Source: Flavobacteriales bacterium
GTDB taxonomy: Bacteria > Bacteroidota > Bacteroidia > Flavobacteriales > Schleiferiaceae
DNA length: 64,000 bases
Assembly (NCBI GenBank): GCA_002707525.1
Contig: PAND01000022.1
Location: forward strand, 62,001 to 126,000
Direction of reading: 5' to 3'
In this document: positions 17,233 to 27,037 of the stretch, piece by piece
Position numbering within the stretch: the first letter of the stretch is position 1
How the letters are laid out: every line of letters starts with the position of its first letter
The notes under the pieces: generated by a model
Seen by the model: the letters and a program-made list of their open reading frames with translations, nothing else
Told to the model about the DNA's origin: nothing
Database searches by the model: none
Program-made: the position numbers and the translations under genes

Positions 17233-18627
17233 GTGGAAAACAACAAAAAACCGCTAGGTTTTATAAATGCGGCCATTACTAGGTGGCCAATTATAAAACC
17301 CTTATTCAGCTTCTTAAAGGATCGATTCTCTATTATAGACCTTGCAAATCCAGATGCCACCATAGAAGGCATAAAAAAGGATATAGAATTCCGCGGCTTT
17401 AGTCTATGGATTTTAATCTTCTCTATTTTCATTGCTTCAATAGGACTAAATGTTAATTCTACTGCTGTAGTCATTGGAGCTATGCTAATTTCCCCTTTGA
17501 TGGGACCCATTATGGGACTTGGCCTAAGCCTAGGAATAAACGATTTTAAACTCCTCACTCGTTCCCTTAAAAACCTTGGTGTAGCCATTGGTATTGGACT
17601 AGTGGTCTCTGCGTTTTATTTTTTGGTATCACCAATTTCTACGCCCTCCAACGAACTTTTCACACGCACAAACCCGACTCTTTTAGATGTATTAGTTGCT
17701 TTCTTTGGCGGACTTGCAGGAATTTTAGCAGGTTCTAGAAAGGAAAAGAATAATGTAATACCCGGTGTAGCTATTGCAACCGCTTTAATGCCACCATTAT
17801 GTACAGCTGGATATGGACTGGCTCATGGAGATTGGCATTATTTCTTTGGTGCTCTTTATCTTTTCTTAATAAACGCAGCACTCATTGCAACATCAACTAC
17901 ACTTATTGTTAGGTACTTAAGATTCCCATTGCAAGAAATATTAGATCCTGTACGTGCAAAAAAAAGCAGTCGATATTTCACCATTGGACTCATTATTATT
18001 ATTGTTCCATCTATCTATATTATGTATAGAACAGTTACCGATTCTATCAACCAGGGGAAAATTGAAACTTATCTTACGGAATACGTAGATTATCCTGGTA
18101 CTGAAATCCTCAAGGAGAAGGTAACCTTTAACAACGGAACCCCGGAAGTAACTCTGGTGCTATTTGGTGATCGTGTTCCTATAGAACTTGCTGAAAAATG
18201 GTCCACTTCTTTTAGTCAAAAGTTCAGCGGAACGCTATCTATTGTCCAAGATGAGAAGGAAGCTCAAGGATTTGAGGAAATGTCTAAGATGGTGCAGCTA
18301 TATTCTGAGGGCCGTGACGAAGCAAGGTCATTTCAAGAAAAAATAAGCTCCCTTGAAGGCGAACTCGTTCAACTAGAGCAGCAGCTTATTCCAAGTAACT
18401 TAAGCGCTGAAATTCGTATCAATTACCCGGACTTGGAACGCTTTTCAATCGGGACACTGCAATACGACATAGATAGTATTTCTGATGGTTCCTTAGTGCC
18501 CGTAGCTTTCGTCAATTGGAAAGCATCGGTGGATTCATTGACATTAGGCCAACGTAATCAACAACTTGAAAATTGGCTCAAGCTCCGCCTTGAAAAAGAA
18601 ACTGTTCTTGTTCAGCCTATGCCCTAA
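17233..18627 (+). CDS. DUF389 family membrane protein
   Basis: A 464-residue membrane protein. The hydrophobic DUF389 core (about residues 50-265) carries the motif SLWILIFSIFIASIGLNVNS and GAMLISPLMGPIMGLGLSLG, both typical of this family, with roughly six to seven membrane segments. The C-terminal 180 residues are soluble, with a coiled-coil-like Glu/Gln/Leu stretch (FQEKISSLEGELVQLEQQL) followed by a mixed alpha/beta region. The frame begins at a GTG at 17233, with no in-frame ATG before the first conserved segment. Function is unknown in the family. It is probably co-transcribed with the guanylyltransferase gene. Confidence 0.88.
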   Translation: MENNKKPLGFINAAITRWPIIKPLFSFLKDRFSIIDLANPDATIEGIKKDIEFRGFSLWILIFSIFIASIGLNVNSTAVVIGAMLISPLMGPIMGLGLSLGINDFKLLTRSLKNLGVAIGIGLVVSAFYFLVSPISTPSNELFTRTNPTLLDVLVAFFGGLAGILAGSRKEKNNVIPGVAIATALMPPLCTAGYGLAHGDWHYFFGALYLFLINAALIATSTTLIVRYLRFPLQEILDPVRAKKSSRYFTIGLIIIIVPSIYIMYRTVTDSINQGKIETYLTEYVDYPGTEILKEKVTFNNGTPEVTLVLFGDRVPIELAEKWSTSFSQKFSGTLSIVQDEKEAQGFEEMSKMVQLYSEGRDEARSFQEKISSLEGELVQLEQQLIPSNLSAEIRINYPDLERFSIGTLQYDIDSISDGSLVPVAFVNWKASVDSLTLGQRNQQLENWLKLRLEKETVLVQPMP

Positions 18628-18640
18628 TAGACCACTATAA

Positions 18641-20035
18641 TCAAAGCTTACCCACCATGTTTTCTGGTCTTACCCATTGGTCAAATTCATCCGCAGTAAG
18701 GTAGCCTAATTGGACAGCCTCTTGTTTTAATGTGGTTCCGTTTTCATGCGCAGATTTCGCGATTTTTGCCGCTTTTTCATACCCAATCTTTGTATTCAAT
18801 GCGGTAACTAACATCAAAGAGTTATTGAGATGGTTTTCAATAGCGGTGTAATTGGGCTCTATACCCACCACACATTTCTCAGTAAAACTCACACATGCAT
18901 CACCAATCAATTCTGCGCTCTGCAAAACATTATAAGCCATCATTGGCTTGTATACATTCAACTCATAATGACCTTGCGCGCCTCCTATAGATACAGCCGT
19001 TTGATTACCCATTACTTGTGCACAAACCATAGTAATAGCTTCTGCTTGCGTTGGATTCACTTTACCCGGCATGATTGATGACCCAGGCTCATTTGAAGGA
19101 ATGGTTATCTCCCCTATACCTGATCTAGGTCCCGAAGCAAGAGACCTAATATCATTGGCAATTTTATTCAAGCTTACAGCTAATTGATTAAGTGCTCCGT
19201 GTGTTTCAACCAAAGCATCATGGGCAGCTAAGGCTTCAAATTTATTTTCTGCTGTACGGAAAGGCAAACCTGTAAATTGTGCAATGTACTTAGCCACACC
19301 TTCAGAATATCCTTCTGGTGTATTGATTCCAGTTCCTACTGCCGTTCCTCCAAGCGCTATTTCGCTTAGGTGATCAAGCGTGTTTTCAAGAGCCTTGAGT
19401 CCATGGTTTAGTTGACTAACATAACCGGAAAACTCTTGTCCAAGAGTTAGCGGTGTGGCATCCATAAGATGAGTACGACCAATTTTGACCACCTTCCAAA
19501 ATTCCTTACTTTTTGTCTGTAAAGTATCTCTAAGCAGTGTCACCGATGGTATAGTATTCTCAACAATTTTTTTGTAGATCGCTATGTGCATTCCCGTGGG
19601 GAAAGTATCATTAGAACTTTGGCTTTTATTAACATCATCATTAGGGTGGATTGTTTTTTCGCCTTCACCCAAGATGTTTCCTGCCAATACATGGGCACGA
19701 TTTGCAATAACCTCATTCGCATTCATATTACTCTGAGTACCGGAACCCGTCTGCCATATTACCAATGGAAATTGATCATTAAGTTCACCGGCAAGAATTT
19801 CATCACACACGGCGCCAATCAAATCGCGTTTCTCTGCAGAAAGTATACCTGCATCAAAGTTTGTGCATGCCGCAGCCTTTTTCAAGTAGGCAAAACCTTC
19901 AATGATTTCCAACGGCATAGTTCCAGAAGCACCTATTTTGAAGTTCATTCTGGAGCGCTCAGTTTGCGCACCCCAATATTTATCTGCAGGCACTTTTACC
20001 TCACCCATGGTGTCGTGTTCGATTCTATATTCCAT
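18641..20035 (-). CDS. fumC: Class II fumarate hydratase (fumarase C)
   Basis: A 464-residue fumarase converting fumarate and malate in the citric acid cycle, using an iron-independent homotetrameric fold. Motifs are [62 protein letters not shown] and the superfamily signature [16 protein letters not shown]. The start at 20035 ([11 protein letters not shown]) gives the canonical N-terminus; the frame remains open upstream to 20104 but that part is cysteine-rich and unlike the family. A likely -7 element lies 37 bp upstream. It is convergent with the DUF389 gene, 13 bp apart. Confidence 0.97.
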   Translation of the reverse strand: MEYRIEHDTMGEVKVPADKYWGAQTERSRMNFKIGASGTMPLEIIEGFAYLKKAAACTNFDAGILSAEKRDLIGAVCDEILAGELNDQFPLVIWQTGSGTQSNMNANEVIANRAHVLAGNILGEGEKTIHPNDDVNKSQSSNDTFPTGMHIAIYKKIVENTIPSVTLLRDTLQTKSKEFWKVVKIGRTHLMDATPLTLGQEFSGYVSQLNHGLKALENTLDHLSEIALGGTAVGTGINTPEGYSEGVAKYIAQFTGLPFRTAENKFEALAAHDALVETHGALNQLAVSLNKIANDIRSLASGPRSGIGEITIPSNEPGSSIMPGKVNPTQAEAITMVCAQVMGNQTAVSIGGAQGHYELNVYKPMMAYNVLQSAELIGDACVSFTEKCVVGIEPNYTAIENHLNNSLMLVTALNTKIGYEKAAKIAKSAHENGTTLKQEAVQLGYLTADEFDQWVRPENMVGKL

Positions 20036-20071
20036 ATTATTCTGAATAATTGATACTTGGTCGTGTAGGCA

Positions 20072-20079
20072 CAAATTTA
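20072..20079 (-). promoter_or_regulatory. -7 promoter element for fumC
   Basis: The minus strand reads TAAATTTG (TAnnTTTG), with a TTG at 20098-20096 as a possible -33 box at slightly short spacing. Confidence 0.45.
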
Positions 20080-20199
20080 GGCAACAGAATTTCTGCAACG
20101 GCATCCTCTAGCGCTATATTCTTTCATTGCATTTTTTATTCAAAATTGAATCTAAATGAATTGCACTATGTATCTTTACATCTACTTAAATGATAACGT

Positions 20200-20373
20200 A
20201 TGAAATTTATCGGTTTCCTTGTATTCTTGGTCGTTGCCCTAATGGGTTTTTCAATGCTTGCCTTCTTGGGTCTTTTCGTAGGCTACTGGTTAACATTGAT
20301 TGGCTTAGAATCTGTAAACCCGAAAATTGCTCACGCAATTATTGGTCATAAAGAAGAAGAATCTGCAGAGTAA
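20200..20373 (+). CDS. Small membrane protein, 57 residues
   Basis: A short frame starting at ATG 20200 and ending TAA 20373. The first about 38 residues are strongly hydrophobic (MKFIGFLVFLVVALMGFSML followed by AFLGLFVGYWLTLIG), forming one long or two short membrane segments. A charged tail ending HKEEESAE follows. It has its own intergenic space on both sides and is followed 22 bp later by a strong terminator, which supports real expression as a monocistronic unit. I do not recognise a family. Confidence 0.65.
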   Translation: MKFIGFLVFLVVALMGFSMLAFLGLFVGYWLTLIGLESVNPKIAHAIIGHKEEESAE

Positions 20374-20394
20374 TTTGCGGACATAGTAAAATAC

Positions 20395-20420
20395 AAAAGC
20401 CGGCTAGAAGCCGGCTTTTT
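20395..20420 (+). terminator. Rho-independent terminator after small membrane protein
   Basis: A perfect 10-bp stem AAAAGCCGGC / GCCGGCTTTT with loop TAGAA, ending in a T run. Confidence 0.92.
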
Positions 20421-20446
20421 CATTGAATATCGAATAAATTGGAGGC

Positions 20447-21124
20447 ATGAGCGCTGCTGCAGAAAAAGAACATACAATATCAATAAAACCTCACGAGGCG
20501 GAAGTTCTAAAGAACCTTGTTCAAAAGTATAATGTCAACAATGCTCTAGAGGTTGGACTCGCCTATGGTGCAAGCGCTATGACTATGTTAGGTGCCAATA
20601 GCCAGCTAACTTTAACAAGCTGTGACCCTTTTCAACAAGCAGATTATCAAAATTCAGGGTTAGATAAGATAGCTGGCGCTGGTTTTCAAAGCCGCCACAC
20701 ACACATTAAAGAGCTCTCAGACCGAGCGCTTCCTAAGCTTTTAGTGGAAGGTAAAACATACGACCTAGTCTTTATTGACGGCGACCATAAATTCAGCGGA
20801 GCCTTTGTAGACTTTCATTTTGCAGCCCAGATGATTGAAAATAATGGAATAGTAGTTTTTCACGATATGTGGATGCGCGCGCTAATTCTCATTCGGTCCT
20901 ACATTAATAACAATCGACCCGATCTCATAGAAATCCCTTTGAATTGCGCCAACATGTGCGCTTTTCAACGAATCGGTCAAGATAAGCGAGACGGCATGGT
21001 TTTCAATGAATTCTTTACCAGAAAAGGGTATATCAAATACCACATCAACAGAATGGCCTGGGAAAGAAAAACCGTATTTGGAAAAACTGTTTTCAAAATT
21101 AAAATGATTCTTAAACGGCGCTAA
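20447..21124 (+). CDS. Class I SAM-dependent methyltransferase
   Basis: A 225-residue Rossmann-fold methyltransferase of the Methyltransf_24 type. SAM-binding motif I is ALEVGLAYGASAMTMLG (about residues 34-50), and LVFIDGDHKFSGAFVDF carries the acidic post-II motif and the conserved His common in this group. There is no leader, so it is cytoplasmic. The substrate is unknown; members of this family act on sugars, lipids or small molecules. It starts 26 bp after the upstream terminator, with a purine-rich GGAGG very close to the ATG, and it stands alone and convergent with arsC. Confidence 0.85.
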   Translation: MSAAAEKEHTISIKPHEAEVLKNLVQKYNVNNALEVGLAYGASAMTMLGANSQLTLTSCDPFQQADYQNSGLDKIAGAGFQSRHTHIKELSDRALPKLLVEGKTYDLVFIDGDHKFSGAFVDFHFAAQMIENNGIVVFHDMWMRALILIRSYINNNRPDLIEIPLNCANMCAFQRIGQDKRDGMVFNEFFTRKGYIKYHINRMAWERKTVFGKTVFKIKMILKRR

Positions 21125-21170
21125 ACTCTTCCTCCTTGAAAGACTATGATGGTATTTCCATGATAATCCT

Positions 21171-21518
21171 TTAAAGAATATCTTCAATCTTTTCAGCAGG
21201 ACGGGCAACTACGGCACTCGTACCATGAACTACAATGGGGCGCTCCATCAAACGCGGATGTTCAATCATTGCTAAAATAATTTCATCTTCACCAAGGTCT
21301 AGATCTCTGTATTCCTCTTTCCACAATATCTCGTTCTTACGGACCAATTCTAAGGCATCTATTTCAAGCGCATCAAGGAGCTCTTCAAACTCTTTAGCTG
21401 TCATACTTTCTTCGTCATTCATATAATGACGAATCTCAAATTCAATTCCTTTTTGCTCTAGCAGTCCAATTGCTTCCCTAGACTTTCTGCATCGGGGATT
21501 ATGGTATACTTTGATCAT
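21171..21518 (-). CDS. arsC: Arsenate reductase-like protein (ArsC/Spx family)
   Basis: A 115-residue glutaredoxin-like arsenate reductase family protein. The N-terminal NPRCRKSREA places the catalytic cysteine at residue 10, and the conserved RPIVV loop is present (MERPIVVHG). The family reduces arsenate to arsenite with glutathione/glutaredoxin, but many chromosomal Bacteroidota copies outside ars operons have unproven roles. No arsenic transporter or ArsR regulator is adjacent. It begins one base after the stop of the large SBBP/PKD protein on the same strand, so it is likely translated from that transcript. Confidence 0.88.
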   Translation of the reverse strand: MIKVYHNPRCRKSREAIGLLEQKGIEFEIRHYMNDEESMTAKEFEELLDALEIDALELVRKNEILWKEEYRDLDLGEDEIILAMIEHPRLMERPIVVHGTSAVVARPAEKIEDIL

Positions 21519-21519
21519 C

Positions 21520-24500
21520 TTAATAAATTATGTGCAGCGCGCCTTCTTCATTGACATCACCACAACGGTTCGTTGCATTGATTTGGTAAAAATAAACTCC
21601 AGCGGAAAGAATGCTGCTATCGTAATCTCCTTTCCATTCAAAGGAGACCACATTTGTTTCAAAGACTTTTACTCCCCATCTATTGTGGACAATCAAATGA
21701 AAAGCATCCCAATTCTCACTCGTATTCACCATAAAAGCGTCATTTACTCCGTCATTATTTGGTGTTATGAAGTTTGGAACTGTAAAGGGCTCACCAGCGA
21801 AATAGACATCAAAATTCTCCACTAGTGTATCCGAAATATTACAAAGACTGTCATAACCTACAATACTGATTTCATACAGCCCGCTCTGACTAATTTGAAG
21901 TGGGTTTACAAATCCTGCCGACTGACCGTCTACAAGCCATTCAAAACTTTGATACGTAGCATTAATTATGGCATTAAAATCTGCGGACTCTCTGGTTTCG
22001 CACGAATCAAGCGTGGTATTAATTTGCATAAAAGGCGGAATTCGGAAGTTGAGGGTATCGGCAATAACTTGAGACCGATTGCAATTCGTGTCCAATACAT
22101 TAACAGTAATCAAGTTAGATGCCGGAATTGGCGCACCAAATTGCACTTGTGCAGTTGTGAAGAGCTGTCCTGAATTGTTCCACTCAAACACATAATCGGA
22201 AGCTATGGAAGAATCACTTACCAACCTTGCCGTAGCATTAACTATGCGAGCGGGATCACAATAATCATAGTTATAATCAATCCATACCGGATCAAATGCC
22301 GGATTCACTTGGAGGGTAAATAAGGTTGTATCCCATGTATCACAGACGGTATCTTGGCCAATGACTTGTACGTTATAAATACCTGGAGCGCTGTAAATAT
22401 GAGGTGTGATAAAACCAGTATCCAAGCTCGTTGCTCCATCATCCCAGTCTATGATGTAAGACTGTACATTTGTGGAGCTATCAAGAATATTGAACGATTC
22501 CGGGATACAAAATATGGGTGGTTCTGGGGCCAATTGTAAACGTGCATTTTGAATATCCATGTCAATCACGGTTACAGCAAGATTGCAATTAAAAGAACCA
22601 TTGACAGATGAATAAACATTTGAGGGATAGGTAGGATATGCACTATTTCCTCCGCAGCCTGCGCAAACACCTTGAAAAATCCTACCTTTTTTGTCAAACC
22701 TAGAGGTTCCGCCATCCACATGCTCCCGGCCAGAAGAACCATAATACGTTGCCAACCGAGCTTCTTTCCATGATGGGTCAAGAACCAGGAAATAGAAATC
22801 TCTACCGTCTGTAGTTGTTCGAACCGCGTTAGGAGTAACGGTAAGGCCATTGGTATTGCCCTCAGTGTTGGGCGATCCGCCCCAACCGGAAAAATAAGTA
22901 TTCCCGCAATCATCAACGAGTAAAGCCGTTGGGCTAAGATCTATTGTGGCATTTGAACTATCTCCAAAAACAAGCATCCGTCGGTCAGTAAATTCTCTGG
23001 CCGTGCTATCAAATTTAATTTCCTTCAAGTATTGGGCACTTCCAGGTTGACCCCAAAAATCAGGACTTGATGACTGAATTCCGCCTTTGTGCTGTCCCAC
23101 AACAGTAAAAACAGTTGCTGTGTCCTCAGGAAAGTTAGGCTCTATAAAGAAGTGTTGGTTGTAAGATTGATCTATGGAGCTTTGAACTGCACCTATGGCA
23201 GGGTTAGAAAAATCCCGTAAATCAATTGCCGCCAGTAAAGAGGAGTGATTCCCGGAAGAGGTAAAAGAAATTGAATCGCCACATGCCTTGAAATGGGTAT
23301 CAGAAGACTTCATTGCCCCCGCTAGAAATACCTGAGAAGAATTTGACAAACTTCCCTCTTTACTGGTTAAACTGAGACTATATAGGGACTCGTGTCCAGC
23401 AGTTCCTAAATACGTACTGTAAATCAAAGGCCCCATGGTTCTGGGCAATACAGTAAGTACACCATCCAAGCCACCTTGGTGATCTGTAGCACCAGGAGTG
23501 ATGGGATAACCTGATGAATCAGCAGTGGCCACTAAATACACCGGACCACCGTTGCGCTGGACCTCTATTTCCCCACGAAATCCATCACCGTAATTAAAGC
23601 GGAGACTGTCATTAAAACCTTCGTTATTACTTCCTCCTAAATACGTTGATCCCATGAGCTGCGCTCCATTGGAACTGATTGAACAAACGAACATATCCGT
23701 ACCATTTTGGAAGGTAAAAAATTCTATATCTGCTGAATTTCCGCCACCAAAAGTGGTGTCTGATGCACTAGCCGTAGTAGGAAAATCAGAGGACCCTGTT
23801 AAACCAAAAACATAGAGGTTTCCGTTTTCATCGCAATCCATACTATGTGGTTGATCTAGTTCTGAACCGCCCAAGAACGCAGACCATAATAATTGAGTGC
23901 CGTCCGCACTGAATTTTGATATGGCACCGTCAAAAGTTCCACCGCCGTAGGTGATGTCATAACTTCCTAAAGTAGTAGGATATCCCGTACCAAAAACGAT
24001 TCCGCCACCAAAGGCATTACCGTTATCATCAAAAGTAGCCGTATACCCAAAGTTATCCGAAGAAGAACCAGAATACGTGCTAAAAATATAAATTGGGTCT
24101 ATTATTAGTTCTTGGGTGCGATCATATTCACCAAGATTTATTTTTACTTCATCCTTGCTACGCAGGTATTTAGCGCGAACCTCGTTGTTGCCTTGAAACG
24201 CATAGGGAAGTTCTTCTTTGAGGACTCCAATAGCAGTCTGGATACGCACTTTTTTAGGTAGAACATCTAGACCCTCAACACCACCATATACTGTAGTAAT
24301 TTGAGACGGATCAGCGCCTGATTTTACAATCCAATCATATTTAACACCGCCGGCAGAGGAATAAATTACAATATCTATTCCGGGGTATACGTCTTCTGCA
24401 ATAAGGCTTTGGAAAGAGGGCACGTTACTGCGCCAGTTAGACCTGTGCCCCAAATAAAAATGATTTTCATGCGAATACGCATCCCTGCCCCGCCAATTTA

Positions 24501-24771
24501 ACGCACTAGAATTCTTAAACTTTAAAGAGAAATGGGCATAATGAAGCGTGTCCGCATAGTGATGCTTTTCAGGAGCATCGTGATGATGTTGGTCCTGCGG
24601 GTTCAGAATACTAAATATTAAAGAGTCTGAGGTTACAAACAAGGAATTCGCACCAAAACGATAAACAAACTTCGAAGGATTCTGCCACTGCCCGTCATTG
24701 CGAACGAAACCTTGTTGAGCACATAGGCTCAAAGTCGAAAAAATGGTTAAAAGAGCAAATAATTTGCGCAT
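21520..24771 (-). CDS. Large secreted SBBP-repeat/PKD protein with type B T9SS sorting domain
   Basis: A 1083-residue protein with a signal peptide (MRKLFALLTIFSTLSLCAQ). The N-terminal region (about 20-230: FVRNDGQWQNPSKFVYRFG, YPGIDIVIYSSAGGVKYDW) matches the DUF7948-like domain that precedes SBBP repeats. SBBP-type beta-propeller repeats follow, seen as GNAFGGGIVFG, GNLYVFGLTGSSDFPTT and the repeated S(T/A)YLGG. PKD-like modules come next (ITPHIYSAPGIYNVQVIGQD), and the last about 80 residues form the type B sorting domain (VPNFITPNNDGVNDAFMV, VHNRWGVKVFE, AGVYFYQI). Likely surface-exposed or released; its target is unknown. The arsC gene follows after one base. Confidence 0.93.
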   Translation of the reverse strand: MRKLFALLTIFSTLSLCAQQGFVRNDGQWQNPSKFVYRFGANSLFVTSDSLIFSILNPQDQHHHDAPEKHHYADTLHYAHFSLKFKNSSALNWRGRDAYSHENHFYLGHRSNWRSNVPSFQSLIAEDVYPGIDIVIYSSAGGVKYDWIVKSGADPSQITTVYGGVEGLDVLPKKVRIQTAIGVLKEELPYAFQGNNEVRAKYLRSKDEVKINLGEYDRTQELIIDPIYIFSTYSGSSSDNFGYTATFDDNGNAFGGGIVFGTGYPTTLGSYDITYGGGTFDGAISKFSADGTQLLWSAFLGGSELDQPHSMDCDENGNLYVFGLTGSSDFPTTASASDTTFGGGNSADIEFFTFQNGTDMFVCSISSNGAQLMGSTYLGGSNNEGFNDSLRFNYGDGFRGEIEVQRNGGPVYLVATADSSGYPITPGATDHQGGLDGVLTVLPRTMGPLIYSTYLGTAGHESLYSLSLTSKEGSLSNSSQVFLAGAMKSSDTHFKACGDSISFTSSGNHSSLLAAIDLRDFSNPAIGAVQSSIDQSYNQHFFIEPNFPEDTATVFTVVGQHKGGIQSSSPDFWGQPGSAQYLKEIKFDSTAREFTDRRMLVFGDSSNATIDLSPTALLVDDCGNTYFSGWGGSPNTEGNTNGLTVTPNAVRTTTDGRDFYFLVLDPSWKEARLATYYGSSGREHVDGGTSRFDKKGRIFQGVCAGCGGNSAYPTYPSNVYSSVNGSFNCNLAVTVIDMDIQNARLQLAPEPPIFCIPESFNILDSSTNVQSYIIDWDDGATSLDTGFITPHIYSAPGIYNVQVIGQDTVCDTWDTTLFTLQVNPAFDPVWIDYNYDYCDPARIVNATARLVSDSSIASDYVFEWNNSGQLFTTAQVQFGAPIPASNLITVNVLDTNCNRSQVIADTLNFRIPPFMQINTTLDSCETRESADFNAIINATYQSFEWLVDGQSAGFVNPLQISQSGLYEISIVGYDSLCNISDTLVENFDVYFAGEPFTVPNFITPNNDGVNDAFMVNTSENWDAFHLIVHNRWGVKVFETNVVSFEWKGDYDSSILSAGVYFYQINATNRCGDVNEEGALHIIY

Positions 24772-24839
24772 ACTTCAAGATAGCTACTTATTTAACCCGT
24801 AACCATACATTTTGTGCACCAAACCTCCTCGTTCACTAA

Positions 24840-25946
24840 TTAGTACTGATCAGCATTGGCACTCTCGCCTTGTTGCATAAGGAATGCCTTCAAAAACTCG
24901 TCAATATTACCGTTCATTACGCCGTCAACATCAGAGGTATCATGGGCCGTTCGAACATCTTTGACCAATTTATAGGGATGCATCACATAGTTGCGTATTT
25001 GTGAACCCCATTCAATTTTTTTCTTTCCAGCTTCAATCTCAGCACGCTTTGTGTTACGGGCCTCAATTTCCATCTCATACAATTGAGATTTCAAAAGCTG
25101 TATGGCCTTCTCTTTATTACCAAGCTGCGAGCGAGTCTCTGTATTTTCAATGATGATTCCAGAAGGTTTGTGACGAAGACGCACCCCAGTTTCCACCTTG
25201 TTCACGTTCTGACCACCTGCACCAGAAGAACGGAAGGTATCCCATTCTATATCACTCAAATTGATCTTGATATCAATAGTATCATCAACCAAGGGAAACA
25301 CATAAACAGAAGCAAAACTTGTATGGCGTTTCGCGTTTGAATCAAAGGGTGAAATTCGCACCAGCCTATGTACTCCGTTTTCGCCCTTCAAAAACCCAAA
25401 GGCGAAATCCCCTTCAATTTCAATAGTAACCGTTTTTATTCCAGCTACATCTCCTTCCTGCAGGACTAATTCTTTGGTTTTATAACCTTGCTTTTCTGCA
25501 TACATGAGGTACATACGCATTAGCATGCTCGCCCAATCGCAACTTTCCGTACCCCCAGCTCCCGCTGTAATCTGAAGAACTGCACTAAGCTTATCTTCCT
25601 CTCCGCTCAACATGTTTTTAAATTCTAGCTCCTCAATACAATCTTCACATTCCTTAAATGCAGATTGAACATCGCTTTCCTCAAGTTCACCTTCCTTAAA
25701 AAACTCTAAACTCAATTCAGATTCCCCAAATAGTACCTCAGCTTTTTCGTAGCCTTCTACCCAAAACTTTACTCCTCTTAGGGCCTTCATGGTTTTTTCA
25801 GCTTCTTTTGGGTCATTCCAAAATTCCGGGGACGCTGTTTTCTCCTCCTCATTAATGATGTGTATACGCTTCTGTTCAAGGTTTAAATAACTCTTCAATC
25901 GCTCCAAGCGCTCACCTAATGATTTTATTTGTTCAGCTGTTACCAT
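24840..25946 (-). CDS. prfB: Peptide chain release factor 2
   Basis: A 368-residue class I release factor. The GGQ catalytic motif is at 244-246 ([11 protein letters not shown]). The SPF tripeptide at 199-201 (VRISPFDSN) identifies RF2, which reads UAA and UGA. The frame is continuous from an ATG at 25946; the region where many bacterial prfB genes have an in-frame UGA and +1 frameshift (here [10 protein letters not shown], residues 19-27) is uninterrupted, so autoregulation by frameshifting is absent. A TAACTTTG -7 element (25961-25954) sits so close to the start that the leader must be very short. It is divergent from threonine aldolase. Confidence 0.97.
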   Translation of the reverse strand: MVTAEQIKSLGERLERLKSYLNLEQKRIHIINEEEKTASPEFWNDPKEAEKTMKALRGVKFWVEGYEKAEVLFGESELSLEFFKEGELEESDVQSAFKECEDCIEELEFKNMLSGEEDKLSAVLQITAGAGGTESCDWASMLMRMYLMYAEKQGYKTKELVLQEGDVAGIKTVTIEIEGDFAFGFLKGENGVHRLVRISPFDSNAKRHTSFASVYVFPLVDDTIDIKINLSDIEWDTFRSSGAGGQNVNKVETGVRLRHKPSGIIIENTETRSQLGNKEKAIQLLKSQLYEMEIEARNTKRAEIEAGKKKIEWGSQIRNYVMHPYKLVKDVRTAHDTSDVDGVMNGNIDEFLKAFLMQQGESANADQY

Positions 25947-25953
25947 AGGCGAG

Positions 25954-25961
25954 CAAAGTTA
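25954..25961 (-). promoter_or_regulatory. Possible -7 promoter element for prfB, near-leaderless
   Basis: The minus strand reads TAACTTTG (TAnnTTTG) only 7 bp before the prfB start codon, implying a leader of a few bases. No good -33 TTTG was seen. Confidence 0.35.
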
Positions 25962-26005
25962 AGCATCCCTTGTTATCTTCACGAAGATTATAAAGTACAG
26001 CTCCA

Positions 26006-27025
26006 ATGTTGAAAATCGACCTCCGTAGCGATACCGTAACCCGCCCATCCAAAGCCATGTTTGAAGCCATGATCAGCAGCCCTGTGGGCGATGATGTGTG
26101 GGGTGACGACCCCACCGTTATAAAACTAGAAGAGTTGGCGGCGGAAAAGTTCGGTACAGAAAAAGCACTCTTCTGTGTTAGTGGAACACAAGCCAATCAG
26201 ATTGCCTTAATGTCTCATTTGAGTCCTGGTGACGAGGTGATCTGCCACTCCTATGCGCATATTTACAATTACGAAGGTGGAGGAATTGCCGCAAATGCAC
26301 ATGCATCTGTAGCGTTTACTGGAGATACGCGCGGTATCATGCATCCTGAAGGTGTATTAAATTGTATCAAGGCGGACGACGTTCATTATCCTAAATCAAG
26401 AGTGCTTGCGTTAGAAAACACATCAAACAAAGGTGGCGGCACCTGCTATCAGTGGGAAGAGATTGAAGCATTGCGCGCAGTAGCCTCCAAACACGGACTA
26501 ACCTTTCACCTTGACGGTGCACGTTTATACAATGCACTTATTGCCAAAAATCAGAGCGAAAGCGATTACGGAACTGCATTCGATTCCATCTCCATCTGCC
26601 TTTCAAAGGGTCTTGGTGCACCAATAGGTTCTATCCTTTTAGGAAATGAAGAGTTCATTCACCACAGTCGTAGAATACGCAAAAGAATAGGCGGCGGATG
26701 GCGTCAAGCAGGACTGCTGGCTGGTGCCGCTATCTATGCGCTAGAAAATAACGTAGATCGCTTGGCCGAAGACCACGCTGCTGCGAAGGATATGGCCGAA
26801 TTTTTAAACGGACAATCTTGGGTCAAAAATGTGGTTGCCCCTGAAACCAACATCTTGATCTTTGGGTTGAATGAAGATATGAATCAAGAAGAATTCATTG
26901 CCAATCTTGACTCTAAAGGCATTGGTATCAGCCAAATGGGCCCAGGAAAATGCCGTATGGTATTCCACTTAGATGTGAGTGCCGCAGATGTAAAGGAAGT
27001 AAAGTCTGTCTTAGCTTCTTTATAA
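26006..27025 (+). CDS. ltaE: Low-specificity L-threonine aldolase
   Basis: A 339-residue fold-type I PLP enzyme cleaving L-threonine and L-allo-threonine to glycine and acetaldehyde. It begins with the family signature IDLRSDTVTRPSKAM. The PLP lysine is Lys201 in SICLSKGLGAPIGS, the cofactor Asp170 and Arg173 lie in HLDGAR, and RRIRKRIGGGWRQAG is conserved in the family. Length is normal. It probably supplies glycine or degrades threonine. Its start is 59 bp from the divergent prfB start, and a small zinc-ribbon gene follows 12 bp after its stop. Confidence 0.94.
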   Translation: MLKIDLRSDTVTRPSKAMFEAMISSPVGDDVWGDDPTVIKLEELAAEKFGTEKALFCVSGTQANQIALMSHLSPGDEVICHSYAHIYNYEGGGIAANAHASVAFTGDTRGIMHPEGVLNCIKADDVHYPKSRVLALENTSNKGGGTCYQWEEIEALRAVASKHGLTFHLDGARLYNALIAKNQSESDYGTAFDSISICLSKGLGAPIGSILLGNEEFIHHSRRIRKRIGGGWRQAGLLAGAAIYALENNVDRLAEDHAAAKDMAEFLNGQSWVKNVVAPETNILIFGLNEDMNQEEFIANLDSKGIGISQMGPGKCRMVFHLDVSAADVKEVKSVLASL

Positions 27026-27037
27026 CCAAAGAACATA

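Noticed and set aside
19586-20053. 155-residue plus-strand frame over fumC
   Set aside because: It lies fully antisense to the strongly conserved fumarase gene and has Cys/His-rich nonsense composition.
21171-21518. Arsenic-resistance operon around arsC
   Set aside because: No ArsR, ArsB/ACR3 or other resistance gene is adjacent; the gene stands after a T9SS cargo gene.
21511-21825. Open reading frame on the plus strand over the 3' end of the SBBP protein gene
   Set aside because: It is the antisense shadow of a well-supported coding region and shows no leader, motif or family.
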